Below are positions 1 through 7,090 of a stretch of 13,629 nucleotides of DNA, piece after piece. The notes beneath the pieces were generated by a model, which worked only from the letters and a program-made list of their open reading frames with translations, was not told the DNA's origin and searched no databases. The position numbers were made by a program, and so were the translations under genes. The stretch lies in NCBI GenBank assembly GCA_030152265.1, contig JASLHQ010000151.1, positions 1 through 13,629 of the forward strand, given 5' to 3'. Source of the stretch: Savagea sp. GTDB taxonomy: Bacteria > Bacillota > Bacilli > Bacillales_A > Planococcaceae. Positions within the stretch are counted from its first letter, which is position 1, and each line of letters begins with the position of its first letter.

Positions 1-835
1 TGAGAAAGGAAAGCGGCAGGACATATTTATGATGAAAACCGACGAACAGTCTCGTCACGTGCGGAACAATTAACCCGACGAAGCCGATCATTCCAGAAAA
101 AGCGACCGCACTGCCGACGAGCAATGATACGACAACGAACATATTGCGTTTAAATCGTTTCACGTCGACCCCGACGATGTGCGCTTCTTGTTCCCCTAAG
201 CTAAAAGCATTTAAAGCGCGCGCCTGCGACGAAATGTAAAGAGATAAGATGAGGATAATCGGTGCGACTATGACGACGGCAGACCATCCTTTCATCGACA
301 CGCTTCCCATTAACCAAAATAAAATCGGACGTGTTTCATCCGGTGAAAAAAGTAAAATGAGCGAAGTGATAGCTGATAAAAAAGCACCCATCATAACCCC
401 GACGAGCAGCAATATCTCCATTCGCATTTGCGTATCGATGAAACGCGTCAATACGAGAACGAGTACCATCGCAAAAAGGGCACCGAGCGTCGCAAAGCCA
501 ACGATCGTCCAACTTCCGAAAAACGATAAAGAGAAAGCGATCGCAAGCGTTGCGCCGACTGCCGCTCCCGAAGAGACACCGAGCGTAAACGGGTCTGCGA
601 GCGGATTTTGTAATAGCGACTGCATGACGACCCCTGATATGGCGAGCGCGCCACCAATCAAAGCTGCAAGCACGACGCGAGGCATGCGAATTTGCCATAA
701 AATCGACGTGTATACACCTTCTTCTTGAAATAAGAAAGCAGTCCACGGTATGCGGACTGCTCCTCCTGCTGTCGCGATGATGAAAATGACACTACTTATT
801 ATAAGTAATGCGACGACAGACCAACGTTTAGTCAT
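1..835 (-). CDS. btuC: FecCD-type ABC transporter permease (BtuC-like), partial
   Basis: Membrane subunit of a metal-chelate/corrinoid importer of the FecCD family. Translating the minus strand from the ATG at 833-835 gives about 278 residues (start MTKRWSVVALL) with many hydrophobic helices and family landmarks: RMPRVVLAALIGGALAISG near residue 55, then QNPLADPFTLGVSSGA, and MIGFVGLIVPHVTRL near the left edge. Full members are about 330-350 residues, so roughly the last 60 are outside the window. The ATG overlaps the btuF stop by 8 bases (ATGACTAA), which implies translational coupling, and no terminator separates the genes. The cobalamin riboswitch upstream of btuF points to vitamin B12 or related corrinoids as substrate. 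A siderophore permease would look much the same, so the substrate is inferred from regulation. The ATPase is expected further left. Confidence 0.88.
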   Translation of the reverse strand, partial: MTKRWSVVALLIISSVIFIIATAGGAVRIPWTAFLFQEEGVYTSILWQIRMPRVVLAALIGGALAISGVVMQSLLQNPLADPFTLGVSSGAAVGATLAIAFSLSFFGSWTIVGFATLGALFAMVLVLVLTRFIDTQMRMEILLLVGVMMGAFLSAITSLILLFSPDETRPILFWLMGSVSMKGWSAVVIVAPIILILSLYISSQARALNAFSLGEQEAHIVGVDVKRFKRNMFVVVSLLVGSAVAFSGMIGFVGLIVPHVTRLFVGFHHKYVLPLSFL

Positions 836-1781
836 GGAATGCCTCTGGATATACTGCTTCTGCTAATTGGCGCAAACCTTCTGACAAACGTGGACCTTGG
901 CGGCTCAATAAATTTTCGTCCACTTGAACGACCGCATCTTGTTGAACAGCTTTCACTGCATCGTAAGCAGGACGGGCTTTCACTTGTTCGATAATGTTCG
1001 GCACATAATCATACATGATGACGATGACGTCTGGATTTTCCTCGACGATCGCTTCCGGGCTCATCTCTACCCACCCTTGTTCTTTCACGACGTTTTCTGC
1101 ATGCATGATCGACAACATTTCATCGATAAACGTATCTGTTCCTGGTGTGTAAATGTGCGGAAGGTCAGACGTTTCGACGAAGACGCGTTTTTGTGTGTCG
1201 ATCGCTTCCGTCGCACGGAACACTTCATCGACCGCTTCTTGCATCTCTTTCACTATTTGTTCCGCTTCTTTCGTGCGATTGACGACTTCTCCGAGCATTA
1301 AAATCGTATCGTATGTCGCATCAAAGCTCGCTGCATTCGCGACCGTATAAACAGGAATCCCCGCTTGACGCAACTGCTCGAGGCCGTCCGCCGCACTCAT
1401 ATTTAACTCGTGTGCAACGACGAGGTCTGGTTCCAACGCTAAAATCGCTTCGACGTTGAACTCCATGCCTCCAATCTTTTCTTTCGTTTCCGCTTCTTTC
1501 GGATAATCATCAAAATCCGAAACACCGACAATTCGTTCATCTAAATCGAGCGCAAATAAAATTTCGGTATTGCTCGGCATGAGCGAGACGATGCGTTTCG
1601 GTTCTTCAGGCAATGTGATGTCATTGTCGAATGTATCCGTCGTCGTTAACGGATACGTCGTACCTTCTGTAATCGACTGAACGGTACTTTCATCATTCGG
1701 CTTTAGCTCAGGTTCTGCAGAACATCCTGCTAACACTAAAAACAAAGCGACAAACAATGAGAGTACATATTGTTTTTTCAT
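828..1781 (-). CDS. btuF: Cobalamin-type ABC transporter substrate-binding lipoprotein (BtuF-like)
   Basis: Extracytoplasmic binding protein, 317 residues. It starts with a lipoprotein signal: a basic KK, a hydrophobic stretch to residue 17, and lipobox LAGC with the acylated cysteine at residue 20. A low-complexity acidic linker follows. The mature part has the periplasmic-binding (PF01497) pattern with RIVSLMPSNTEILFALDLDE near residue 63, typical of BtuF-like proteins, and ends with a helix containing GPRLSEGLRQLAEAVYPE. The ribosome binding site AAAGGAGG lies just before ATG 1781. The gene follows a cobalamin riboswitch and overlaps the permease gene. The family also contains heme and siderophore binders; B12 or a corrinoid is favoured because of the riboswitch. 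Confidence 0.88.
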   Translation of the reverse strand: MKKQYVLSLFVALFLVLAGCSAEPELKPNDESTVQSITEGTTYPLTTTDTFDNDITLPEEPKRIVSLMPSNTEILFALDLDERIVGVSDFDDYPKEAETKEKIGGMEFNVEAILALEPDLVVAHELNMSAADGLEQLRQAGIPVYTVANAASFDATYDTILMLGEVVNRTKEAEQIVKEMQEAVDEVFRATEAIDTQKRVFVETSDLPHIYTPGTDTFIDEMLSIMHAENVVKEQGWVEMSPEAIVEENPDVIVIMYDYVPNIIEQVKARPAYDAVKAVQQDAVVQVDENLLSRQGPRLSEGLRQLAEAVYPEAFHD

Positions 1782-1865
1782 TTTTCTTCCTCCTTTATGA
1801 CCGTTCGACTTCTTTCACACGTGCAAGAGGACGGCTTGACACTCGTGCCGAGCGAGTGGTGTGAA

Positions 1866-2036
1866 AAGTTGAGGCAGGTCTCCTGACTGACGCATGATGA
1901 ATGCTCCCTTCCCGAAAGAGTCCTTTTCTTTCAGTGGTCTTTCACATTCCGAACGTTTCACAGTGGCGGGCCCGTAGATGATTTTCACATCTTTCCCTAT
2001 TCTCTCGCCAAAGCGAGCACCTCACCTTTGAAGTCC
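1866..2036 (-). promoter_or_regulatory. Cobalamin (B12) riboswitch
   Basis: The minus strand carries the conserved B12 aptamer. At 1873-1888 it reads AGTCAGGAGACCTGCC, an exact B12 box. Upstream are GGGAAAGATGTGAAAATC and the CGGGCCCGCCACTGTGA segment, which match the conserved core of the Cobalamin family. Ends are approximate. Between the B12 box and btuF there is a hairpin (CACTCG/CGAGTG, 1840-1858) but no U-run, so transcription termination is not evident. A GAGGA stretch on the plus strand at 1827-1831 means the RNA has UCCUC there, able to pair with GAGGA in the btuF ribosome binding site (1788-1792). That suggests control of translation initiation. The aptamer is seen directly; the mechanism is inferred. 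Confidence 0.93.
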
Positions 2037-2042
2037 GTTCTT

Positions 2043-2048
2043 ATTATA
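2043..2048 (-). promoter_or_regulatory. Promoter -10 box for the B12 riboswitch operon
   Basis: The minus strand reads GTGTATAATAAG, a perfect TATAAT, about 8 bases before the riboswitch begins. The -35 at a 17-base spacing is poor (TTAATC) and lies inside the stem of the argS terminator. Confidence 0.55.
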
Positions 2049-2051
2049 CAC

Positions 2052-2084
2052 AAAAAGAGCGAACCGATTAAAAATCAGTTCGCT
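2052..2084 (-). terminator. Rho-independent terminator of argS
   Basis: On the minus strand, 15 bases past the argS stop, a 12-bp stem with two G-U wobbles (AGCGAACTGATT / AATCGGTTCGCT, 3-base loop) is followed shortly by a run of five U at 2052-2056. It overlaps the -35 region of the riboswitch promoter. Confidence 0.75.
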
Positions 2085-2098
2085 TTCGATGAAACTTT

Positions 2099-3763
2099 TT
2101 ACATTTTTTCTGGCGCTGCTACTCCGACTAAACGAAGTGCGTTCGCAATCGTCTGTTTCGTCGCCGTCACGAGCGCAAGACGAGCTGCTGAGCGTTCGAG
2201 TTGTTCTGCGTCGATCACTTTTTGTGCGTTGTAGAAACTGTGGAATGTCGATGACAATTCTTGTACGTACGTCGTAATGCGGTGCGGTGCACGTGCACGC
2301 GCTGCATCCGATACGAGTTGTGGGAAGTCGCCCACTTTACGCATTAATTCAATTTCTTTTTCTGACGTTAATAAAGAAGCCTTCTCTACGTCCGCTTCCA
2401 TATTTTGTTCTGCCGCTTGACGTAAAATCGAAGCGATTCGCGCATGTGCGTATTGTGCGTAGTAGACCGGGTTTTCATTCGATTGAGATACTGCGAGATC
2501 TAAGTCGAAGTCCATTTGCGTATCGCCTGAACGCATCGCGAAGAAATAACGAACCGCATCGAGTCCGACATCTTCTACAAGTTCACGCAATGTCACTGCT
2601 TTACCTGTACGCTTACTCATCTTGAAAATTTCGCCGTCTTTAAACAGTTGTACCATTTGAACGACTTCTACTTCTAACGTATCGCGGTCGTAGCCGAGCG
2701 CTTCAATCGCTGCCTGCATACGTGGAATGTAACCGTGGTGATCCGCTCCCCAAATGTTAATGAGCTTTTCAAAACCGCGGTCAAGTTTATCTTTATGATA
2801 TGCGATATCCGGAGTTAAATACGTGTACGAACCGTCTTGTTTAATGAGTACGCGGTCTTTATCGTCACCGAACGTCGTCGAGCGGAACCATGTCGCTCCG
2901 TCTTCCTCGTAAACGTGACCATTCGCGCGCAATGCGTCGAGTGCCGTATCAATTTTGCCACTTTCGTAAAGCGATGTTTCAGAATACCAACGGTCGAATG
3001 ATACGCGGAAATTCGCTAAGTCTTCTTTTAATTTGCCTAGTTCGTAGTCGAGCCCTTCTTGACGGAACGCTTGGAGACGTTCTTGTTCGTCGACGTTCAA
3101 CCATTTATCGCCGTCACGTTCTGCGATTTTTTTCGCTAATGCGATAATGTCTGCACCGCGGTAGCCGTCTTCCGGCATTTCTTTTTCTTGGCCGAGCGCT
3201 TCCGCGTAACGAACGTCAATTGACATCGCGAGGTTATCGATTTGATTCCCTGCGTCGTTAATATAATATTCGCGGTATACGTCATACCCTGCTGCATCTA
3301 AAATATTGCACAATGAGTCGCCGAGTGATGCGCCACGTGCGTGACCTAAATGAAGGTCTCCTGTCGGGTTCGCTGAAACGAATTCTACTTGAATTTTTTC
3401 ACCTTGTCCGGCGTTTGAACGACCGTACGTGTCACCTTGTGCGAGCACCGTTTTCACGACGTCTGCCAAGTAGTCTTTTTTCACGCGGATGTTCATAAAT
3501 CCAGGTCCTGCAATTTCGATCGATTCGATCCATTCATTTTCTGGTAAATGTTCAAGAATCGCTTCTGCAATTTGGCGTGGTGCACGTTTCGCTACTTTCG
3601 TTAATTGCATCGCTACGTTCGTCGCATAATCACCCATCTCTTTGTTGCGCGGTGTTTCTAAATGGATGTTTAATTCGTCTGGTGCGTCCGTTAACTGTGC
3701 GTTGATTACCGCTTCTTTCAATGTCGCTTTAATTTGCTCTTCTACTTGCTGTACTGCGTTCAT
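2099..3763 (-). CDS. argS: Arginyl-tRNA synthetase
   Basis: Class I aminoacyl-tRNA synthetase charging tRNA-Arg in the cytoplasm; 554 residues, the usual length. The N-terminal additional domain occupies about residues 1-110. The HIGH signature appears as HLGH at 138-141 within ANPTGDLHLGHARG. The KMSKS loop appears as KMSKRTGKAVTL starting at 381, the form typical of Gram-positive ArgRS. The DALR-type anticodon-binding domain fills about 440-554 and the protein ends APEKM, as expected. The start ATG 3763 overlaps the ywiB stop in an ATGA arrangement, so the two are translationally coupled; this ywiB-argS order is also found in Bacillus. No T-box leader is visible ahead of the pair. Confidence 0.98.
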   Translation of the reverse strand: MNAVQQVEEQIKATLKEAVINAQLTDAPDELNIHLETPRNKEMGDYATNVAMQLTKVAKRAPRQIAEAILEHLPENEWIESIEIAGPGFMNIRVKKDYLADVVKTVLAQGDTYGRSNAGQGEKIQVEFVSANPTGDLHLGHARGASLGDSLCNILDAAGYDVYREYYINDAGNQIDNLAMSIDVRYAEALGQEKEMPEDGYRGADIIALAKKIAERDGDKWLNVDEQERLQAFRQEGLDYELGKLKEDLANFRVSFDRWYSETSLYESGKIDTALDALRANGHVYEEDGATWFRSTTFGDDKDRVLIKQDGSYTYLTPDIAYHKDKLDRGFEKLINIWGADHHGYIPRMQAAIEALGYDRDTLEVEVVQMVQLFKDGEIFKMSKRTGKAVTLRELVEDVGLDAVRYFFAMRSGDTQMDFDLDLAVSQSNENPVYYAQYAHARIASILRQAAEQNMEADVEKASLLTSEKEIELMRKVGDFPQLVSDAARARAPHRITTYVQELSSTFHSFYNAQKVIDAEQLERSAARLALVTATKQTIANALRLVGVAAPEKM

Positions 3764-4182
3764 GCTGTCGCCTCCGTATAAGTTATTGCGAGCTCGTACG
3801 TGCCGAGCTTATCTTCATTTGCATAGAGATGATATGTAACGTCGATAGAATATTCATTTTCTTCACGTCTCACGAGCAATCGTTCCGCTTCACTCTCTAG
3901 CTGCATTTTCATTCCGTTGTTCGAATAAGTCGCTGCACGACGTAATCCGATGGTGAGTGGTAATTTCATCGTCACCGCCCCTTTTCGGAAAATGACGAGT
4001 TCTCGTTCGGACACTTTCAATGTCGTTTGAATGACTTGACCCGACATGCGGTCGTCATACCGAATGTAAGTAGAGCGTGCTTTTTTAAACAATGTCCCTC
4101 TCACTTTTTGATATTCGATCATCGGTTCATGTCCAGGGTGTTGAATGAGCGAACGAATTTTCAATTGAATCGCTTGTTCCAT
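3760..4182 (-). CDS. ywiB: DUF1934 beta-barrel protein YwiB
   Basis: Small cytoplasmic protein of about 140 residues in the DUF1934 family, which has a calycin-like barrel and no established function. The pattern of alternating strands (KVRGTLFKKARSTYIRYDD, TTLKVSERELVIFRKGAVTM, VTYHLYANEDKLGTYELAITY) fits B. subtilis YwiB in length and layout. I placed the start at ATG 4182 (MEQAIQLKIRS) because AGGTGA sits 5 bases upstream; the longer frame from TTG 4206 adds eight residues with no ribosome binding site. The stop overlaps the argS start. The constant pairing with argS suggests coordinated expression, but nothing in the sequence gives a biochemical role. Confidence 0.85.
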   Translation of the reverse strand: MEQAIQLKIRSLIQHPGHEPMIEYQKVRGTLFKKARSTYIRYDDRMSGQVIQTTLKVSERELVIFRKGAVTMKLPLTIGLRRAATYSNNGMKMQLESEAERLLVRREENEYSIDVTYHLYANEDKLGTYELAITYTEATA

Positions 4183-4215
4183 CTTGTCACCTACTATCTT
4201 CTTCAATCTTTATCC

Positions 4216-4244
4216 ATTATAACGTTCTCATGCGAGATTGCCTA
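4216..4244 (-). promoter_or_regulatory. Candidate promoter of ywiB-argS
   Basis: On the minus strand a perfect TATAAT (4216-4221) is preceded, after 17 bases, by TAGGCA (4239-4244, four of six matches to TTGACA). It lies 34 bases ahead of the ywiB ATG. Confidence 0.5.
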
Positions 4245-4258
4245 TCGTTCTATAATTG

Positions 4259-4296
4259 AAAAAAGCTCTCCTTTCTCAAAACGAGAAATGGAAAGC
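4259..4296 (-). terminator. Rho-independent terminator on the minus strand
   Basis: The minus strand has GCTTTCCATTTCTC (4283-4296), a 5-base loop, and GAGAAAGGAGAGC (4265-4277), then six U (4259-4264). The stem has one bulge. It lies about 160 bases past the ywhD stop, so it ends either a long ywhD 3' tail or a separate small RNA. Confidence 0.75.
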
Positions 4297-4450
4297 CTTC
4301 TGTTCGAGCAAGCAAACATAAGATGCTTGGTTTCTTAAATTTGTCCGCTCAATGTCCTAGCTTACATATAGAAGCTGTATTTATTAGTTTACTTCCTTTC
4401 GAACTGACATTCAACCTCTTATGAAAAACTATCGATAAAATGTCACGCTT
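4297..4450 (-). ncRNA. Possible small RNA or structured 3' tail after ywhD
   Basis: This gene-free stretch has no convincing coding region. On the minus strand a TATAAT overlaps the ywhD stop codon (…GTATAATATG) and could start a separate transcript, although no good -35 is present. Downstream are a 7-bp pairing TGACATT/AATGTCA separated by about 28 bases, a second hairpin (CAAGCA, 9-base loop, TGCTTG), and then the strong terminator at 4259-4296. The size would be about 180 bases. I could not match it to a known RNA class. It may simply be the ywhD 3' untranslated region. Confidence 0.25.
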
Positions 4451-4458
4451 TGTTCATA

Positions 4459-4962
4459 TTATACTCGTAATTGTTCGTGTAACTCCGCTTCGCTACGCTC
4501 CCACATTTCTGCGTTATGTTCCTCTAAAAATTTCGCCAATACGCGCTTTGATGCGTCATCCATTTGGTCGACGATAATGCGTCGTTTCATCGAACGGTCT
4601 AAATTGTTCACGTGATCGGCTAAAATTTTATATCCGCGACGTTTTTCACGATTGACGACGAGTTCACATGCAGTCATTCCTGCGTAGTACGGTCCTTCTT
4701 CTTTAAAGTCGATCGTCACCCAAACGAGCCAATACGGTTTGCCACCTTCTGAATCCGCTCGGTCGTTCGTAAATTTAATACCACGTTCTGTCGGGCCACG
4801 CGCATGCATCGCGCCAACTTCAATATATGCTTCCTCTTCTTGAACGTCGATGAAAAGTGGCGTGACGTTCTCAAGTGAAATCGAACCGATTCCGAACCCT
4901 TTATGTCCGTCTGTCGGATCATCTTTTATAATCGTAAAAGACATTTTTTTATTTGACATCAT
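4459..4962 (-). CDS. ywhD: YwhD family protein
   Basis: Protein of 167 residues closely resembling B. subtilis YwhD, a family of unknown function restricted to Bacillales. Recognisable blocks are DPTDGHKGFGIGSISLENV near residue 15, IDVQEEEAYIEVGAMHARG, YWLVWVTIDF, GPYYAGMTACELVVNREKRR, and the C-terminal MKRRIIVDQMDD. There is no signal peptide or membrane segment, so it is likely cytoplasmic. The frame opens with two methionines; the ribosome binding site AAAGGGGG serves the first ATG (4962) at about 6 bases, or the second at 9. It diverges from ywhB, with promoter-like repeats between them. Confidence 0.9.
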   Translation of the reverse strand: MMSNKKMSFTIIKDDPTDGHKGFGIGSISLENVTPLFIDVQEEEAYIEVGAMHARGPTERGIKFTNDRADSEGGKPYWLVWVTIDFKEEGPYYAGMTACELVVNREKRRGYKILADHVNNLDRSMKRRIIVDQMDDASKRVLAKFLEEHNAEMWERSEAELHEQLRV

Positions 4963-4984
4963 TTTTTACCCCCTTTAATTCTGC

Positions 4985-5001
4985 TATACTATATACTATA
5001 C
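4985..5001. promoter_or_regulatory. Overlapping divergent promoter region of ywhD and ywhB
   Basis: Two tandem copies of TATACTA plus a partial third (4985-4991, 4992-4998, 4999-5001) fill the 67-base gap between the divergent genes. On the plus strand TGC-TATACT (4982-4990) is an extended -10 suitable for ywhB. On the minus strand two TATAGT boxes face ywhD. Good -35 boxes are missing on both sides. Confidence 0.5.
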
Positions 5002-5029
5002 CGAATATTGACGAAAAGAGGGAAATCAA

Positions 5030-5215
5030 ATGCCGATTGTAACTGTACAAATGTTAGAAGGACGCACAGAAGAACAGAAACGTGAACTTTGCGACAAAGT
5101 GACGCAAGCTGTGTCAGAATCAGTAGGCGCGCCTGCTGAAGGAATTTGGGTCGTCATCGAAGAAATGAAAAAAGAAAACTTCGCAAAAGGCGGCAAACGC
5201 ATTAGCGACCAATAA
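5030..5215 (+). CDS. ywhB: 4-oxalocrotonate tautomerase-like protein
   Basis: Very small enzyme of the 4-oxalocrotonate tautomerase family, which forms oligomers and uses the amino-terminal proline exposed after Met removal. Counting that proline as residue 1, Pro1, Arg11 and Phe50 are present. The position of canonical Arg39 is Trp (GIWVV), so it is not a standard 4-oxalocrotonate tautomerase; Bacillus YwhB also lacks Arg39. Its physiological substrate cannot be read from the sequence. 61 residues is the normal subunit length. The ribosome binding site is GAGGGAAATCAAATG. It is a single-gene transcript flanked by a divergent promoter and a bidirectional terminator that includes its stop codon. 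Confidence 0.92.
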   Translation: MPIVTVQMLEGRTEEQKRELCDKVTQAVSESVGAPAEGIWVVIEEMKKENFAKGGKRISDQ

Positions 5216-5248
5216 AAAAAGAAGGGAGATCCCTTCTTTTTTTATTGG
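5209..5248. terminator. Perfect palindromic bidirectional terminator shared by ywhB and ywgA
   Basis: An exact 18-bp inverted repeat (5209-5226 and 5231-5248) surrounds the 4-base loop AGAT. The core GAAGGG/CCCTTC is flanked by seven A on one side and seven T on the other, giving a U-tract in both directions. The arms include the last sense codon (CAA, Gln) and the TAA stop of both convergent genes. Confidence 0.9.
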
Positions 5249-5745
5249 ACTAATTTCGCAAGCTCTTCGATATAAACGAATGCTTCCTCAAACTCTTCAT
5301 CCGTGTAATTCAATTTATTTTTCACGATTTTCACTTTCTCAATTTGCGCTTCTTTCGGCAACTCATCGAAGTAATACAATGTCGACACAAGCTCTAAAAA
5401 GCGCGAACTTTTCGACTGCATACTTTCGATGAGGTGTTCTGGAATGAATTGTTCATCCGTAAACGTTTCCGCAAATTCAAGGCCTGTCGCTGTCGCTTCA
5501 TAACGATAAACGACGTACGACCCTTTATCTTCTAACGCTTCTTGTAAAAAGCCGAGTTCACACAATTCTTCAATGCGACATGTCAATTCTTCTGAATAAG
5601 GACCGTACATGTGTAATTGATATTTTTCATTAAAAGGGACTCCACAACGCTTCGCAATATAAATCATCTTTTGTAATTTTTTTCGTCCGCGCACTTCTGT
5701 CGCTTTGCGAATAAATTGGACGAGCTTCGCATGATCTTGTAACAC
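5242..5745 (-). CDS. ywgA: YwgA family protein
   Basis: Protein of 167 residues resembling B. subtilis YwgA, of unknown function. The N-terminal half has GRKKLQKMIYIAKRCGVPF followed by YQLHMYGPYSEEL and a likely winged-helix-style segment (RIEELCELGFLQE); the rest is charged and helical. The block with L-Q-K-M-I-Y followed by Y-G-P-Y-S resembles segments in DUF4065/Panacea-type domains of antitoxin-like proteins; that is a pattern resemblance, not a demonstrated homology. I put the start at GTG 5745 because AGGAG lies 8 bases upstream and the protein then begins MLQDHAK like its relatives; two earlier in-frame GTG codons collide with that site. The ribosome binding site overlaps the ywfO stop, so translation is coupled. 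It ends inside the shared palindromic terminator. Confidence 0.82.
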   Translation of the reverse strand: MLQDHAKLVQFIRKATEVRGRKKLQKMIYIAKRCGVPFNEKYQLHMYGPYSEELTCRIEELCELGFLQEALEDKGSYVVYRYEATATGLEFAETFTDEQFIPEHLIESMQSKSSRFLELVSTLYYFDELPKEAQIEKVKIVKNKLNYTDEEFEEAFVYIEELAKLVQ

Positions 5746-5756
5746 GTTCACCACTC

Positions 5757-7061
5757 CTATTTCTCACCGATCAATTGCAATATCGCTGCATAGTGCGGAT
5801 TCGACTCCGCTCCGCGCTTTAATACATCTTCTGGATAATATATTTTATGGTCTGTTCTTCTTTTCCCCGAAATCGCTTCGACAATCTCAGACTTTCGAGA
5901 CAATTCTTGCAAGGTGCCATCTGGCATTTGTAAATGAATCGGAATGCGTTCATTTTCTTCTCCAGTCCGGTAAAAGTCGTACGGTAAATCGGAAGAAGAG
6001 TCCGTCACTAAATAATACGTCGGATCGAGTCCAGCACGTTCAAACAACTTTTGAAGTTCCCCAAATTTTTGATATTCTGTCGCTGGGTCAAATTCCGCAT
6101 ATTGAAACAAACGTCGATTAATGAATCGCGTACATAAATCCGATAAAATCGCATCTTCTTCACGTTGCCAAAGTTGGAAAGATGACAATAAAATACTCTC
6201 ATCCAACGCGACATAATCTTCCACTGTCACGCGCTCTTTGAAAAACGGAATAAATAAAGTCGGTTCCGATTGGAATATGTATCCTTCTTTATATAGCTGT
6301 CGCGCACGATGCAAAATTTTAATTAATATGACTTCCGCACTGCGTGATACCGGATGGAAATGCACTTGCCAATACATTTGATAGCGACTCATAATGTAAT
6401 CTTCGACCGCATGCATCCCGCTATATTTAATGACCGCTTGTTCTTCCGTCGGACGCATGACGCGCAAAATACGCTCCATGTCGAAATGACCGTAACTCAC
6501 TCCTGTATAATACGAATCGCGCTGCAAATAATCCATACGGTCCGCATCAATTTGACTCGAAATTAAACTGACGACTAATTTATCATGATACGTCTTTTCA
6601 ATGACGTTCGCCACTCGTTCCGGAAAATCTGGTGCGACCCGTGACAACACTTCATTCACTTCCGTATCACCGAGCAAAATCGCTTGCGTATACTGTTCAT
6701 GATCGAGCTCAAATACATTTTCAAATGCATGTGAAAATGGGCCGTGCCCTAAATCGTGAAGTAAGGCAGCACAAAGTGTGACGAGACGTTCTTCTTCTCG
6801 CCATTCAGGTCGTCCTGTAAATACATCGTCGACGATGCGACGTACAATTTCGTACACGCCGAGAGAATGTTGAAAACGACTATGCTCCGCTCCGTGGAAG
6901 ACGAGATATGTCGTGCCGAGTTGGCGAATGCGACGCAAACGTTGAAATTCTTTCGTTCCGATTACATCCCAAATGACACGGTCGCGCACGTGAATGTAAT
7001 GATGAATCGGGTCTTTGAACACTTTCTCTTCTGATAACTTTTGTTCACGATATGGAATCAT
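5757..7061 (-). CDS. ywfO: HD-domain phosphohydrolase, dNTP triphosphohydrolase-like (YwfO)
   Basis: Metal-dependent HD hydrolase of 434 residues, near the 433 of B. subtilis YwfO. Numbered from the chosen start, the motif runs His65 (SRFQHSLG), His102-Asp103 (LLHDLGHGPFSH) and Asp172 (SSQIDADRMDYLQRD), the full H...HD...D metal set of the dGTPase-like group. The Enterococcus homologue EF1143 has been characterised as a deoxynucleotide triphosphohydrolase, so dNTP hydrolysis to deoxynucleoside plus triphosphate is the likely reaction. The start ATG 7061 (MIPYREQKL) has AGGAGGTG 4 bases upstream; the longer frame from 7082 has none. The stop TAG overlaps the ywgA ribosome binding site. I see no convincing promoter just upstream; partial read-through from lipL is possible. 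Confidence 0.9.
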   Translation of the reverse strand: MIPYREQKLSEEKVFKDPIHHYIHVRDRVIWDVIGTKEFQRLRRIRQLGTTYLVFHGAEHSRFQHSLGVYEIVRRIVDDVFTGRPEWREEERLVTLCAALLHDLGHGPFSHAFENVFELDHEQYTQAILLGDTEVNEVLSRVAPDFPERVANVIEKTYHDKLVVSLISSQIDADRMDYLQRDSYYTGVSYGHFDMERILRVMRPTEEQAVIKYSGMHAVEDYIMSRYQMYWQVHFHPVSRSAEVILIKILHRARQLYKEGYIFQSEPTLFIPFFKERVTVEDYVALDESILLSSFQLWQREEDAILSDLCTRFINRRLFQYAEFDPATEYQKFGELQKLFERAGLDPTYYLVTDSSSDLPYDFYRTGEENERIPIHLQMPDGTLQELSRKSEIVEAISGKRRTDHKIYYPEDVLKRGAESNPHYAAILQLIGEK

Positions 7062-7090
7062 TGCACACCTCCTACTATGCATGTGATATG

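Noticed and set aside
249..728. Open frame of 159 codons on the plus strand
   Set aside because: It lies antisense to the FecCD permease, which has clear family motifs. It has no ribosome binding site and an unnatural composition.
4183..4260. T-box leader upstream of ywiB-argS
   Set aside because: The promoter is only about 34 bases before ywiB, and no T-box sequence or specifier stem is present.
4370..4410. Eight-codon leader peptide (MSVRKEVN) on the minus strand after AAGAGGTTGA
   Set aside because: Very short, poorly spaced ribosome binding site, and no attenuator tied to a downstream gene.
4322..4423. Plus-strand frame of about 33 codons in the ywhD-ywiB gap
   Set aside because: No ribosome binding site and no promoter facing it; the composition looks random.
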